Counted from the stretch's first letter, positions 1-7,661 are shown. The stretch is 33,494 nt of DNA from Belnapia mucosa (GCF_016775475.1 NZ_JAEUXJ010000028.1:1-33494), one strand, 5' to 3'. Notes: generated by a model from the sequence alone, not told the origin. Numbers and translations: made by a program.

Positions 1-1
1 A

Positions 2-55
2 GCCATGATCCACGCAGCAATGTCCCGCATCATGCTCCGGCGCATCGCCGCTTGA
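2..55 (+). other. Possible 3' end of a truncated ORF
   Basis: An open frame enters from the left edge and ends at a TGA at 53-55. Its last residues read IHAAMSRIMLRRIAA, a basic helical tail of the kind seen at the C-terminus of some transposases. Too little is present to name a family. An IS element lies at the other edge of the window, but no link between the two can be shown. Confidence 0.25.
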
Positions 56-396
56 TGGGCATTCCCACACAGTCAGTCAGAGCCTTATGTCACGCACCGG
101 ATCAAGCGCTTGCGCAAGCGGCAAAAGGCCAGGCACCACCACCGCCAGTTCGCGCCCGAGGCCTTTGCCCAGATCCTAAGGCAGTGCGAGGTCAAGCGGC
201 TTCAGTTCGTCGCCCTCCGATCGCAGGTCGGCCGGCCGACGCCCGGGAAGGGCAGAACGCCTGCGCCGACCGGTTCAACAAAGCTCACTGTATCCTTTCT
301 CAAAGGAGAAATAGGCGAATTTTCCTTTGTTGGGGCTTGCCTGGGTGCCGCGGCAGGCTTTACGTTTCCGAAATGTTCCGGCTTAGGGAGCCCCAT
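56..396. other. Noncoding stretch before the phage-like block
   Basis: No convincing gene was recognised here. Open frames cross it but their residue use is unlike the neighbouring genes. The notable part is an AT-rich patch at about 286-330 that stands out from the GC-rich surroundings. It contains an imperfect inverted repeat, 301-310 pairing with 320-329 (one G-T pair), around the octamer GAAATAGG. The next gene starts at 397 after an AGGGAG ribosome-binding site at 386-391. This is the natural place for a promoter or operator of the two genes that follow. Confidence 0.4.
301..329. promoter_or_regulatory. AT-rich inverted repeat, candidate operator
   Basis: Arms at 301-310 and 320-329 pair over 10 positions with one G-T pair, around a 9-base centre. 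The left arm runs into GAAATAGG (308-315), which recurs at 1228-1235 just before the putative promoter of the structural genes. Whether it acts as DNA operator or RNA hairpin cannot be told. The function is inferred. Confidence 0.35.
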
Positions 397-828
397 ATGA
401 CCGCCGCCCACGCCACCGCCCGCCGCCCCGGCCGCTTGGCCGAATCCCGCGAGCAGCCCTTCCACAGCGTCGAGGAGGCTTGGTTCTGGACCATGAAGGC
501 CCTCATCGCCCGGCGCGATGGCGCCCGCATCGTCTCCGGCGCCGGCCTCGTGTCCCGCCCGTGCGAGCCGGATGACGTGGTCCGCTGCCTCGACCGGCTG
601 TACCGGCAGCGACGGATCGAATTGGCGCATGCCCGCATCCTCCGCCTCTGGGGCGAGCGTGGATCGGCGCCCGATCCGCGCCAGCCGCGGGAGGCCGGGG
701 ATGCGCGGCTCTGGGGCGAGGCGATGCGCCGACTCGACTGGCCGCTGCGGGTGAAAGGAATCGTGACAGGCCCGCTGCCGGTCGCGCAACAAGCTGATAT
801 CCTTGGACTTTCCGGTCGGGCCGGCTGA
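397..828 (+). CDS. Conserved hypothetical protein of T7-like cassette
   Basis: A 143-residue soluble protein of unknown function with no signal peptide or membrane segment. The start ATG at 397 is chosen for the AGGGAG site 5 bases upstream; the frame continues further upstream but that part does not look coding. The body is rich in Arg, Trp and acidic residues. It begins EEAWFWTMKALIARRDGAR and carries a segment EPDDVVRCLDRLYRQRRI. From memory, proteins of this kind occur beside podoviral structural genes in Rhodospirillales and are annotated hypothetical. Its stop overlaps the next start (TGATG at 826-830), so the two are probably translationally coupled. The basic helical middle and the position before the morphogenesis genes would suit a regulator, but no helix-turn-helix can be assigned. 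Confidence 0.7.
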   Translation: MTAAHATARRPGRLAESREQPFHSVEEAWFWTMKALIARRDGARIVSGAGLVSRPCEPDDVVRCLDRLYRQRRIELAHARILRLWGERGSAPDPRQPREAGDARLWGEAMRRLDWPLRVKGIVTGPLPVAQQADILGLSGRAG

Positions 829-1271
829 TGCGTCCGGGCCATCGCCGGGCCGTGGCGGCGGCGCAGCAGGTCTTCCTGGTCTTCGGCGGCGCGGCCGACC
901 AGCCCTGGCTGCGGCTGCTGCGGCCGGGCTTCCGCCACTGCTTCGCAGTGCTGGCCGATGCCGGCGGCTGGACGGTGCTGGAGCCGCTGACCGGGCGGCT
1001 CCTGGTGGCGCGGCTGGACCTGCCGCCGGGCTACGACCTGCCCGGCTTTTACCGGAGGGCGGGGCTCGCCGTGCTCGGTCCCTTCGTGCCCGGTGAGGCG
1101 CGGGCGCGCTGGCTGCCGCCGCTGCTGCCCTTCACCTGCGTCACGCTCTGCCGGGCCGTGCTGGGCGCGGCGGCGCCCTTCGCGCTGACTCCATATGGCC
1201 TGTTTCGTTCTCTAAACAAAATCGAAGGAAATAGGAAAAATATCTTGACAACGGCGCCAAGCCAGGGTTAA
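828..1271 (+). CDS. Hypothetical protein with papain-like H/E/C pattern
   Basis: A 147-residue protein whose ATG overlaps the upstream stop. I recognise it as a usual partner of the preceding gene in alphaproteobacterial T7-like clusters; its function is not established. Visible landmarks are FRHCF (His37, Cys38), WTVLEP (Glu52) and PFTCVTLC (Cys104, Cys108), followed by a helix and a LTPYGLFRSL tail. A His, then a polar residue, then a Cys at the start of a helix is the order found in circularly permuted papain/NlpC-like enzymes such as the LRAT and YiiX groups. A thiol hydrolase is therefore possible but unproven. The last 30 or so bases of the gene contain the -35 and part of the spacer of the putative promoter for the structural operon. 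No signal peptide is present. Confidence 0.7.
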   Translation: MRPGHRRAVAAAQQVFLVFGGAADQPWLRLLRPGFRHCFAVLADAGGWTVLEPLTGRLLVARLDLPPGYDLPGFYRRAGLAVLGPFVPGEARARWLPPLLPFTCVTLCRAVLGAAAPFALTPYGLFRSLNKIEGNRKNILTTAPSQG

Positions 1272-1273
1272 AT
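1245..1273 (+). promoter_or_regulatory. Sigma70-like promoter of the structural operon
   Basis: A perfect TTGACA at 1245-1250 is followed by a 17-base spacer and TTAAAT at 1268-1273, which matches 4 of 6 bases of the -10 consensus. It sits in one of the few AT-rich patches of the window, overlaps the end of the upstream gene, and lies about 140 bases before the first small structural-operon gene. The GAAATAGG octamer at 1228-1235 lies just upstream of the -35. The match is seen directly; activity is inferred. Confidence 0.5.
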
Positions 1274-1282
1274 CCCCCTCGT

Positions 1283-1305
1283 CAACGGGCGATTTGCGCC
1301 CGTTG
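1283..1305 (+). other. Leader stem-loop 1
   Basis: A 9-bp perfect stem (1283-1291 with 1297-1305) with a 5-base loop lies roughly 10 bases after the expected start point of the promoter at 1245-1273. It has no T-run after it. It may protect the 5' end of the transcript or form part of a two-hairpin leader with the stem at 1330-1363. Confidence 0.4.
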
Positions 1306-1329
1306 GCCTCCTCCCGATCCTCCCCACTG

Positions 1330-1363
1330 CCGCGGGCCCGGTCCTTCCAGACCGGGCCCGCGG
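1330..1363 (+). terminator. Strong hairpin, terminator or attenuator
   Basis: A perfect 14-bp GC-rich stem (1330-1343 with 1350-1363) and 6-base loop is followed by ACTTTTG. It could terminate transcription of the two upstream genes. If the promoter at 1245-1273 is used, the same hairpin lies in the leader of the structural operon and would act as an attenuator, or would need antitermination. Confidence 0.55.
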
Positions 1364-1414
1364 ACTTTTGGGCGGCCGGATCGGCTCCCTGACCCAAAAT
1401 CCGAGGTGACGCGC

Positions 1415-1636
1415 ATGGGTGGCCTGTTCCGTGCCCCGAAGCCGGTGATCGTCCCGCCGCCCGCGGCCCCGCCGCCGGCCGCCCCGACACCGACGCCCGA
1501 GCAAGCCGGGCAGCAGGCGGTGGCGGAGTCCCGCACCCGCGCCGCCCGCGGGCTGGAGGGCACCATCGCCACCTCCGATCGCGGCCTGCTCGGGCCGCTG
1601 CCCACCATCGCCCGCAAATCGCTGCTCGGGGAGTAG
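1415..1636 (+). CDS. Small Pro/Ala-rich protein preceding portal
   Basis: A 73-residue protein. The ATG at 1415 is preferred to a GTG at 1406 because GAGG (1403-1406) is then correctly spaced upstream. The N-terminus has a long run of Pro and Ala after MGGLFRAPKP, and the C-terminus reads LEGTIATSDRGLLG. Small proteins with this layout are common immediately before the portal gene in T7-like clusters of alphaproteobacteria. The role is unknown; an accessory virion or head-completion protein is a guess from position. The portal gene starts 6 bases after the stop, so both are in one operon. Confidence 0.65.
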   Translation: MGGLFRAPKPVIVPPPAAPPPAAPTPTPEQAGQQAVAESRTRAARGLEGTIATSDRGLLGPLPTIARKSLLGE

Positions 1637-1642
1637 GCGCCG

Positions 1643-3055
1643 ATGGAACCCGAGACCCTGCTCGCCCGCCACGACGCGGCGCTGGAGCGGCGCCGCCCGC
1701 TCGAGCCGCTCTGGCAGGCCTGCTACGACCATGTCCTGCCGCCGATCGGCGCCGGCGCGGCGCTGTTCGACGCCACCGCCGCCGATGCCGCGGAACAGCT
1801 CGCCGCCTCGCTCCTCGCCGAGCTGACGCCGCCCTGGTCGCGCTGGTTCGGCCTCGCCCCAGCCCGGCCGGGACCGGAGGACGCGGCATTCACCGCGGCG
1901 CTGGAGGAAGCGGCGCAGGCGCTGCAACGGCATCTCGACCGGTCGAATTTCGCGGTCGAGATGCACCAGGCCTTCCTCGACCTGGTGGTCGCCGGCACCG
2001 GCGTGCTGCTGGTCGAGGAGGCGCCGCTCGGTGCCGCCTCCGCCTTCCGCTTCGCCGCCGTGCCGCTGCGCGGCGCGGTGCTGGAGGAAGGCGAGGAAGG
2101 CCGGCTGGAGGTGCTGTTCCGCAGCACCCGGCTGCCCGCCGCCGCGCTGCGCCGCCGCTTCCCCGCCGCCCCCCTGCCGCCGGAACTGGAACGCGCCGCC
2201 GCCAATGGCGACACCCAGCCCCTGCCGCTGCTGGAGGCGATCTGGCCCGAGCGCGGCACCGCCCGCTATGCCGCGATTCTCGCCGACCCGGGCCGGCCGC
2301 TGCCGCTCGCCGAGGGCCGCTTCGCCGAGAGCCCCTGCATCGCCTTCCGCTGGCTGAAGGTCCCGGGCGAGCAGTATGGCCGCGGCCCGGTGATGAAGGC
2401 GCTGCCGGATATCCGCACCGCCAACAAGGTGGTGGAGCTGGTCCTCAAGAACGCCTCCATCGCCGCGACGGGCATCTGGCAGGCCGAGGATGACGGCGTG
2501 CTGAACCCGGCGACGGTGAAGCTGGTGCCCGGCGCCATCATCCCCCGCGCGCCGGGCAGCAGCGGCCTGACGCCGCTGGCGGCGCCGGGGAATTTCGATG
2601 TCTCGCAGCTCGTGCTGCAGGACCTGCGCGCGCGCATCCGCGGCGCGCTGCTGGCCGACCGGATCGGTGCGCTGCCCAGCGGCCCGATGACCGCGACCGA
2701 GGTGCTGGAGCGCGGCAGCCAGGCGGCGCGGCTGCTCGGCGCCACCTATGGACGGCTGCAATCCGAGCTGCTGACGCCGCTGGTCGGCCGCTGCCTCGGC
2801 ATCCTCGGCCGGCGCGGCGAGATCGCGCCGGCGCTGCTGGCGGGGCGCGAGGTCGCGCTCCGCTACGAGAGCCCGCTGGCCCGGATGCAGGGCCGGGCGG
2901 ATGCGGCGAACACGCTGCTCTTCCTCCAGGCGGTCGGCCAGCTCGGCGGCGATGCCGCGCGGCAGGTCGATGCCGGGGCAGCCACGCGCTGGCTGGCCCG
3001 CACCCTCGGCGCCCCCACCGAGGTGCTGCTTCCCAACCCCACCAACCGGGAGTGA
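1643..3055 (+). CDS. Head-tail connector (portal), T7 gp8-like
   Basis: A 470-residue portal of the podovirus head-to-tail connecting protein family. Twelve copies are expected to form the ring at one capsid vertex through which DNA is packaged and ejected and to which the tail tube attaches. The family is recognised from the N-terminal part (residues 1-70, including LEPLWQACYDHVLPP and LASLLAELTPPWSRWFGL) and the central stretch near residue 245 with EQYGRGPVMKALPDIRTANK, a well-conserved portal segment. T7 gp8 is somewhat longer (536 residues). The next gene, a scaffold-like protein, begins at or just after the stop, matching T7 order 8-9-10. The frame is uninterrupted and the protein looks intact. 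Confidence 0.92.
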   Translation: MEPETLLARHDAALERRRPLEPLWQACYDHVLPPIGAGAALFDATAADAAEQLAASLLAELTPPWSRWFGLAPARPGPEDAAFTAALEEAAQALQRHLDRSNFAVEMHQAFLDLVVAGTGVLLVEEAPLGAASAFRFAAVPLRGAVLEEGEEGRLEVLFRSTRLPAAALRRRFPAAPLPPELERAAANGDTQPLPLLEAIWPERGTARYAAILADPGRPLPLAEGRFAESPCIAFRWLKVPGEQYGRGPVMKALPDIRTANKVVELVLKNASIAATGIWQAEDDGVLNPATVKLVPGAIIPRAPGSSGLTPLAAPGNFDVSQLVLQDLRARIRGALLADRIGALPSGPMTATEVLERGSQAARLLGATYGRLQSELLTPLVGRCLGILGRRGEIAPALLAGREVALRYESPLARMQGRADAANTLLFLQAVGQLGGDAARQVDAGAATRWLARTLGAPTEVLLPNPTNRE

Positions 3056-3063
3056 CCCGAAGG

Positions 3064-3789
3064 ATGCCCGAGGATCTGTTGCAGCCCGAGGTGCCGGCCG
3101 GCGCCGCGCCGCGTCCGGCCGATGTGCCGGCCGAGTTCTGGGACGAGGCCAGCGGCGCCCTGCGCACCGAGGCCCTGCTCGCGGCCTGGCGGGCGCTGGA
3201 GGCGCGGCTGGCCGAGCGCCATGCCCCGCCCGGCCCCGAGGCGCCGCCCGAGGCGCTGGCGCGCTTCCGCGCCGCCATGGGCATCCCCGAGACGCCCGAT
3301 GGCTATGCGATCGAGCCACCGCACGACCTCTGCTGCGCCGATGCGGCGGTGAATGCGCGGCTGCATGCGGCGCATTTCAGCCAGGATCAGGCGCAGCTCG
3401 TCTACCAGCTCGCGGCCGAGCGGCTGCTGCCGCTGATCGCCGAGGCGGCGGCGGAATTCGAGGCCGACCGCCAACGTGGCCGCCTCATCGCGCATTACGG
3501 CGGCGAGGAGCGGTTCCGCGCCATGGCGGCGCAGCTCTCGGCCTGGGGCAAGGCCCGGCTGCCGCCGCCGGTCTATGCCGCGCTGTCCGCCACCGCCGAG
3601 GGCGTGTTCGCGCTCGAGCGGATGATGCAGGGCGGCGAGCCGCCCCTGGCGCGGGAGGCCACGGCGCCGCCCGCGGAGAACGAAGCGGAGCTGCGCGCCC
3701 TGATGCGCGACCCCCGCTACTGGCGCACGCGCGAGCCGGCCTTCGTCGCCCGCGTCACCGAAGGCTTCCGCCGCCTCGTCGGCGGCTGA
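3064..3789 (+). CDS. Capsid assembly scaffold protein, T7 gp9-like
   Basis: A 241-residue acidic, helix-rich protein lying between portal and capsid, where T7 has its scaffold gene 9. Scaffolds shape the procapsid and leave before DNA packaging. Features are an acidic Pro/Ala-rich N-terminus, a YAIEPP segment near residue 80, a long helical middle, and a C-terminus with RDPRYWRTREPAFVARVTEG, typical of scaffold-like proteins in these clusters. The basic C-terminal segment would suit binding to the shell. A GTG at 3052 overlapping the portal stop is an alternative start; ATG 3064 is preferred because GGAG at 3049-3052 then lies upstream at usable spacing. Confidence 0.8.
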   Translation: MPEDLLQPEVPAGAAPRPADVPAEFWDEASGALRTEALLAAWRALEARLAERHAPPGPEAPPEALARFRAAMGIPETPDGYAIEPPHDLCCADAAVNARLHAAHFSQDQAQLVYQLAAERLLPLIAEAAAEFEADRQRGRLIAHYGGEERFRAMAAQLSAWGKARLPPPVYAALSATAEGVFALERMMQGGEPPLAREATAPPAENEAELRALMRDPRYWRTREPAFVARVTEGFRRLVGG

Positions 3790-3849
3790 TCCCCATGCCC
3801 GCCGCGATTCTGCGCGGCGCGGTCCCCACCCCCAGGAGAAGGGCGAACC

Positions 3850-4683
3850 ATGTCCAGCTCGATCGACCAAGCCTTCATCAAGCAGTATGCGGCCGAGGTG
3901 CAGGAAGCCTATCAGCGCCAGGGCAGCAAGCTGCGCCCGCTGGTGCGCAGCAAGTCCGATGTGCGCGGCGCCTCGACCATCTTCCAGAAGGTCGGCCGCG
4001 GCACCGCCGCCGCCAAGGCGCGCAACGGCGTGGTGCCGGTGATGAACATCGACCACACCAATGTGGAATGCTTCCTACAGGACTACTATGCCGGCGACTG
4101 GGTCGACCGGATGGACGAGCTCAAGACCAATCTCGATGAGCGCGCGGTGGTCGCCAATGCCGGCGCCTATGCGCTGGGCCGCAAGACCGACGAGCTGATC
4201 ATCGCCGCGCTCGATGCCGGCACCGGTGAGGCGATCGGCACCAATAGCGGCGAGACCGACAATGACGGCATGACCCGCGCCAAGGTGCTGCTGGCCTTCC
4301 AGATGCTCGGCAATGCGGATGTGCCCGATGACGGCAACCGCTTCGCCATCGTCGGTTGGAAGCAGTGGAGCGAGCTGCTGACCATCCCGGAATTCGCCAA
4401 TACCCAGTACATGGGCCCGGACGAGCTGCCCTGGAAGGGCACCCAGGCGAAGCGCTGGCTCGGCGCCACCTGGATGCCGCATAGCGGCCTGACCAAGAAC
4501 GGTTCGCTGCGCTACTGCTACTTCTTCCACAAGACCGCGGTCGGCCATGCCTCGGCCGCCGAGATCGCCACCGATGTCACCTGGCATGGCGATCGCGCCG
4601 CACATTTCGTCAACACCATGATGAGCCAGGGCGCGGTGCTGGTGGACAATGCCGGCCTGGTCCGGATGCGCTGCAAGGAATAG
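3850..4683 (+). CDS. Major capsid protein
   Basis: A 277-residue major capsid protein of the podoviral type, preceded by a very strong ribosome-binding site (AGGAG at 3834-3838, then AAGGG). The N-terminus (SSSIDQAFIKQYAAEVQEAY) and the YAGDWVDRMDELKTNLDERA segment near residue 80 are characteristic of capsid proteins in T7-like alphaproteobacterial elements. It should have the HK97 fold, though that is family knowledge. It is shorter than T7 gp10A (345 residues). The gene is set off by a 60-base gap upstream, holding a small 6-bp hairpin at 3801-3818, and a strong terminator downstream. Neighbouring genes are nearly all overlapping, so the capsid gene appears tuned for high output. Confidence 0.9.
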   Translation: MSSSIDQAFIKQYAAEVQEAYQRQGSKLRPLVRSKSDVRGASTIFQKVGRGTAAAKARNGVVPVMNIDHTNVECFLQDYYAGDWVDRMDELKTNLDERAVVANAGAYALGRKTDELIIAALDAGTGEAIGTNSGETDNDGMTRAKVLLAFQMLGNADVPDDGNRFAIVGWKQWSELLTIPEFANTQYMGPDELPWKGTQAKRWLGATWMPHSGLTKNGSLRYCYFFHKTAVGHASAAEIATDVTWHGDRAAHFVNTMMSQGAVLVDNAGLVRMRCKE

Positions 4684-4691
4684 CGCGCGCC

Positions 4692-4722
4692 GCCCCACCC
4701 CGCCTGCGCGGGGTGGGGCTTT
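4692..4722 (+). terminator. Rho-independent terminator after capsid gene
   Basis: A perfect 12-bp GC-rich stem (4692-4703 with 4708-4719) with a CTGC loop is followed by TTT at 4720-4722. It starts 9 bases after the capsid stop. T7 has its main terminator at the same place, after gene 10, so that head genes are transcribed more than tail genes. Partial readthrough would be needed to express the tail genes downstream. Confidence 0.75.
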
Positions 4723-4755
4723 CCACCCTTCCACATCGCCGGAGTTCCGCATCCG

Positions 4756-5325
4756 ATGGCCCTCTCCGCCCTCGCGCTCTGCACGCGCGCGCTGCTGAAG
4801 ATCGGCGCCCAGCCGATCGCCTCGCTCGACGAAGGCACCGCCGAGGCCGAAGTGGCGGCCAACCTCTATCCCGGCACGCGCGACGCGCTGCTGGCCACCC
4901 ATCCCTGGAGCTTCGCCACCGGCCAGGCGCGGCTGGCGCGGCTGGCGGCGGTGCCGGTGGCCGACTATGCCTGCGCCTTCCAGCTCCCGCCCGGCTTCCT
5001 TCGCGCCCTCTCGGCCGGCGTGCCGGAGAGCGGCCGCGGCCTCGCCTACCGGCTGCTGGAGGACCGGCTGCATTGCGGCGCCGAGCAGGTGGTCCTGACC
5101 TATATCTTCCGCCCGGAGGAAGGCGCCTTCCCGGCCCATTTCGCCGCCGCGCTGGTGGCGCGCCTGGCCGCCGAATTCTGCATCCCGCTCACCGAGAACA
5201 CCGCCCGCGCCGGGGCGCTGATGGCCCAGGCCGAGGCCGAACTGCGCAATGCACGCCGCGCCGATAGCCAGCAGGCGACACCGCGCGCCATCGAGGATTT
5301 CCCGCTGATCGCGGTGCGGGGCTGA
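4756..5325 (+). CDS. Tail tubular protein A, T7 gp11-like
   Basis: A 189-residue protein (T7 gp11 is 196) expected to form the adaptor ring between portal and nozzle. The N-terminal segment ALCTRALLKIGAQPIASLDE followed by YPGTRDALLATHPWSFA is the signature of the gp11/tail tubular A family. The C-terminal helix carries repeated Ala/Glu (AALVARLAAEFCIPL). It is the first gene after the capsid terminator. GGAG at 4741-4744 precedes the ATG. The next gene follows after 2 bases. Confidence 0.9.
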   Translation: MALSALALCTRALLKIGAQPIASLDEGTAEAEVAANLYPGTRDALLATHPWSFATGQARLARLAAVPVADYACAFQLPPGFLRALSAGVPESGRGLAYRLLEDRLHCGAEQVVLTYIFRPEEGAFPAHFAAALVARLAAEFCIPLTENTARAGALMAQAEAELRNARRADSQQATPRAIEDFPLIAVRG

Positions 5326-5327
5326 GC

Positions 5328-7208
5328 ATGGCCCAGTCCCGCACGCTGAAGACCAGCTTCACCGCCGGCGAGGTGGCGCCGGAGCTGCTCGGCCGGCCCG
5401 ACCTCCGCGCCTATGCCAATGGCGCGCGGCGGCTGCGCAACGTCTTCATCCAGCCGACCGGCGGCGTGACGCGCCGCCCCGGCCTTCGCCATGTTGCGAT
5501 GCTGCCCGGCCCGGCGCGGCTGATCGCCTTCGAGTTCAATACCGAACAGACCTATCTGCTGGTGCTGACGGACGGGCTGCTGCAGGTCTTCGTGGAGGAC
5601 GGGCTGGTCGCGCAATTCGCCGCGCCCTGGACCGCGGCGATGCTGCCGCAGCTCGCCTTCACCCAGAGCGCCGACACGCTGCTGCTCTGCCACCCCGATA
5701 TGGTGCCGCAACGGGTGACGCGGACCGGTCACACCGCCTGGACCATCCAGGCCTGGAGCTTCCTGCGCGAGCCCTTCCACCGCTTCGCCGCGCCGGATGT
5801 GGCGCTGACGCCGGGCGGCACCACGGGCAGCATCGTGCTTACCGCCTCGGCCGCGGTCTTCACGCCCGGCCATGCCGGCGTGCGCTTCCGCATCGGCGGC
5901 AAGCGGGTGCTGGTCACGGCCGTTGCCTCCGCCACCCAGGCCACCGCCATGGTGGAGGAGACGCTCACCGGCACCGGCGCGACCACGGATTGGGAGGAGG
6001 CGGCCTTCTCGCCGGTGCATGGCTGGCCGGTCTCGCTCTGCTTCCATCAGGACCGGCTGGTGATCGGCGGCTCGCGCGACCTGCCGAACCGGCTCTGGCT
6101 GTCGCGGACCGGCGACCTGTTCAATTTCGATCTCGGCACCGGGCTCGACGACCAGGGGATCGAATTCGGCCTGGTCTCGGATCAGGTGAATGCGATCCGC
6201 GGCGTCTTCTCCGGCCAGCATCTCCAGGTCTTCACCTCGGGCGCCGAGTGGATGGTGAGCGGCACGCCGCTGACGCCGAGCAGCATCCAGCTGACGCGAC
6301 AGACGCGGGTCGGATCGCCGGTCGGGCGCATGGTGCCGCCGGTCGATGTCGATGGTTCCACCCTGTTTGCCGCCCGCAGCGGGCGCGGCATCTTCGAATT
6401 CACCTATACCGACCTGCAGCAGCTCTATCAGGCGAATGACCTGGCGCTGGCCGCGCAGCACCTGGTCCGTGACCCGGTGGCCATGTGCTACGACCAGCGC
6501 CGCCGGCTGCTGCATGTGGCGATGGCCGATGGCGGCCTCGCCACCCTCACGCTCTACCGCGCCGAGCAGGTCACGGCCTGGACCCGGCAGGACACGGCGG
6601 GCGCCTTCCGCGCGCTGGCCGAGATCGAGGGCACGGTCTGGGCCGCGGTGGAACGCGCCGGCACGCTGCGGCTGGAGCGCTTCGACGATGCGCTCGGCCT
6701 CGATGCGGCGCTGACCGGCGCCTCCGCGGCGCCGCAGGACCGTTGGTCCGGCCTGGCTCACCTCGAAGGCCAGCGGGTCGGCGTCGTGGCCGATGGCGCG
6801 CCGCGCGAGGCGGCGATGGTCGTGGGCGGCGCCGTCACCCTCGACCCGCCGGCGGCCTTGGCGCAGATCGGCCTCGGCTTCACGCATGTGATCGAGCCGC
6901 TGCCGCCCGACCTCACCACCGCCGCCGGCACGCTAGCGGCGCCGCTGCGGCTGGTCGCCGCCACCTTCCGCCTGCTGGAGACGGCGGCGCTCGCGGTCGA
7001 TCTCGGCCGCGGGCCGGTGCCGGTGCCCTTCCGCCGGCTGGACACGAATCTGCTCGATGCGCCGCCGCCCGGCTTCACCGGCGATGTGCGGCTGCGCGCG
7101 CTCGGCTGGCGGGGCGATGCGATGCAGCCGCTCTGGCGCATCGAGGACGATACGCCGCTGCCGATGACGCTGCTTTCCGTCACCACCGAGACGAGGATCA
7201 CCGACTGA
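5328..7208 (+). CDS. Tail tubular protein B / nozzle, T7 gp12-like
   Basis: A 626-residue nozzle protein, expected as a hexamer at the tip of the short tail, closing it and binding the fibres. The family is recognised from the N-terminus (FTAGEVAPELLGRPDLRAY, then RRLRNVFIQPTGGVTRRPG) and by the pattern of beta-rich repeats through the middle. It is shorter than T7 gp12 (794 residues). It starts 2 bases after the tail tubular A stop, and its stop overlaps the next start (ATGA-type at 7206-7210). No interruption is visible. Confidence 0.9.
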   Translation: MAQSRTLKTSFTAGEVAPELLGRPDLRAYANGARRLRNVFIQPTGGVTRRPGLRHVAMLPGPARLIAFEFNTEQTYLLVLTDGLLQVFVEDGLVAQFAAPWTAAMLPQLAFTQSADTLLLCHPDMVPQRVTRTGHTAWTIQAWSFLREPFHRFAAPDVALTPGGTTGSIVLTASAAVFTPGHAGVRFRIGGKRVLVTAVASATQATAMVEETLTGTGATTDWEEAAFSPVHGWPVSLCFHQDRLVIGGSRDLPNRLWLSRTGDLFNFDLGTGLDDQGIEFGLVSDQVNAIRGVFSGQHLQVFTSGAEWMVSGTPLTPSSIQLTRQTRVGSPVGRMVPPVDVDGSTLFAARSGRGIFEFTYTDLQQLYQANDLALAAQHLVRDPVAMCYDQRRRLLHVAMADGGLATLTLYRAEQVTAWTRQDTAGAFRALAEIEGTVWAAVERAGTLRLERFDDALGLDAALTGASAAPQDRWSGLAHLEGQRVGVVADGAPREAAMVVGGAVTLDPPAALAQIGLGFTHVIEPLPPDLTTAAGTLAAPLRLVAATFRLLETAALAVDLGRGPVPVPFRRLDTNLLDAPPPGFTGDVRLRALGWRGDAMQPLWRIEDDTPLPMTLLSVTTETRITD

Positions 7209-7648
7209 TGGGCGCACTCGCTTCGATCGCCACCGTGCTCGGGGCCGGGGCCACGATCTACGGCCATGTCCGCCAGGCCCAGACCCAGGCCGCCGGCAAT
7301 GCCGCCCAGGCGGCGGCCACGGCGCAGCAGCAGCAGGCGCAGCAGGCCGTTCTCGCCGCGCAGCAGGACGAGGCGGCGCAGCAGCGCCGGCAGACGCTCG
7401 CGCATACCGTCGCTGCGGCGCGCGCCCGGATGGCGGCGGGCGGCGTGCTGCCGGATGAAGGCTCCGCCGCCGCGCTGACCGGCGGCCTGGCGAGGGAGGC
7501 GGCGGCGGCGCAGGGCGCCGAGGACGCCACCTTCCGCGCCCGCATGGCCAATGGCCGCGCCAGCCTGCTGAACCCGGACGGCACGCTGACCGCGCTGCTG
7601 CAATCCGGCCGCGGCTTTGGCGTCATCGCCCGCAACCTTCTCGACTGA
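7208..7648 (+). CDS. Small internal virion-like protein
   Basis: A 146-residue Ala/Gln-rich helical protein. It begins with a hydrophobic glycine-rich stretch (LASIATVLGAGATIYG) and continues as a long helix with many Gln and Ala (residues 20-75). The position after the nozzle and the composition resemble T7 gp14, the smallest ejection-core protein, which inserts in the outer membrane. That assignment is from position and composition only. The much larger core proteins gp15 and gp16 have no counterpart here. Its start overlaps the nozzle stop by one base. Confidence 0.7.
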   Translation: MGALASIATVLGAGATIYGHVRQAQTQAAGNAAQAAATAQQQQAQQAVLAAQQDEAAQQRRQTLAHTVAAARARMAAGGVLPDEGSAAALTGGLAREAAAAQGAEDATFRARMANGRASLLNPDGTLTALLQSGRGFGVIARNLLD

Positions 7649-7661
7649 CCCGGAGCCCAGC

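Noticed and set aside
52..396. Upstream extension of the gene starting at 397
   Set aside because: No ribosome-binding site at the far start, residue use unlike a protein, and it would cross the AT-rich inverted repeat; ATG 397 has AGGGAG in place.
1268..3319. Long open frame (683 codons) on the minus strand opposite the portal and scaffold genes
   Set aside because: Composition is Arg/Gln/Gly/His-rich shadow sequence produced by GC-rich third positions; the plus-strand portal and scaffold are clearly real.
5100..6887. Long minus-strand frame opposite the tail tubular genes
   Set aside because: Shadow of the nozzle gene; no recognisable motif and low-complexity Arg/Gly/His content.
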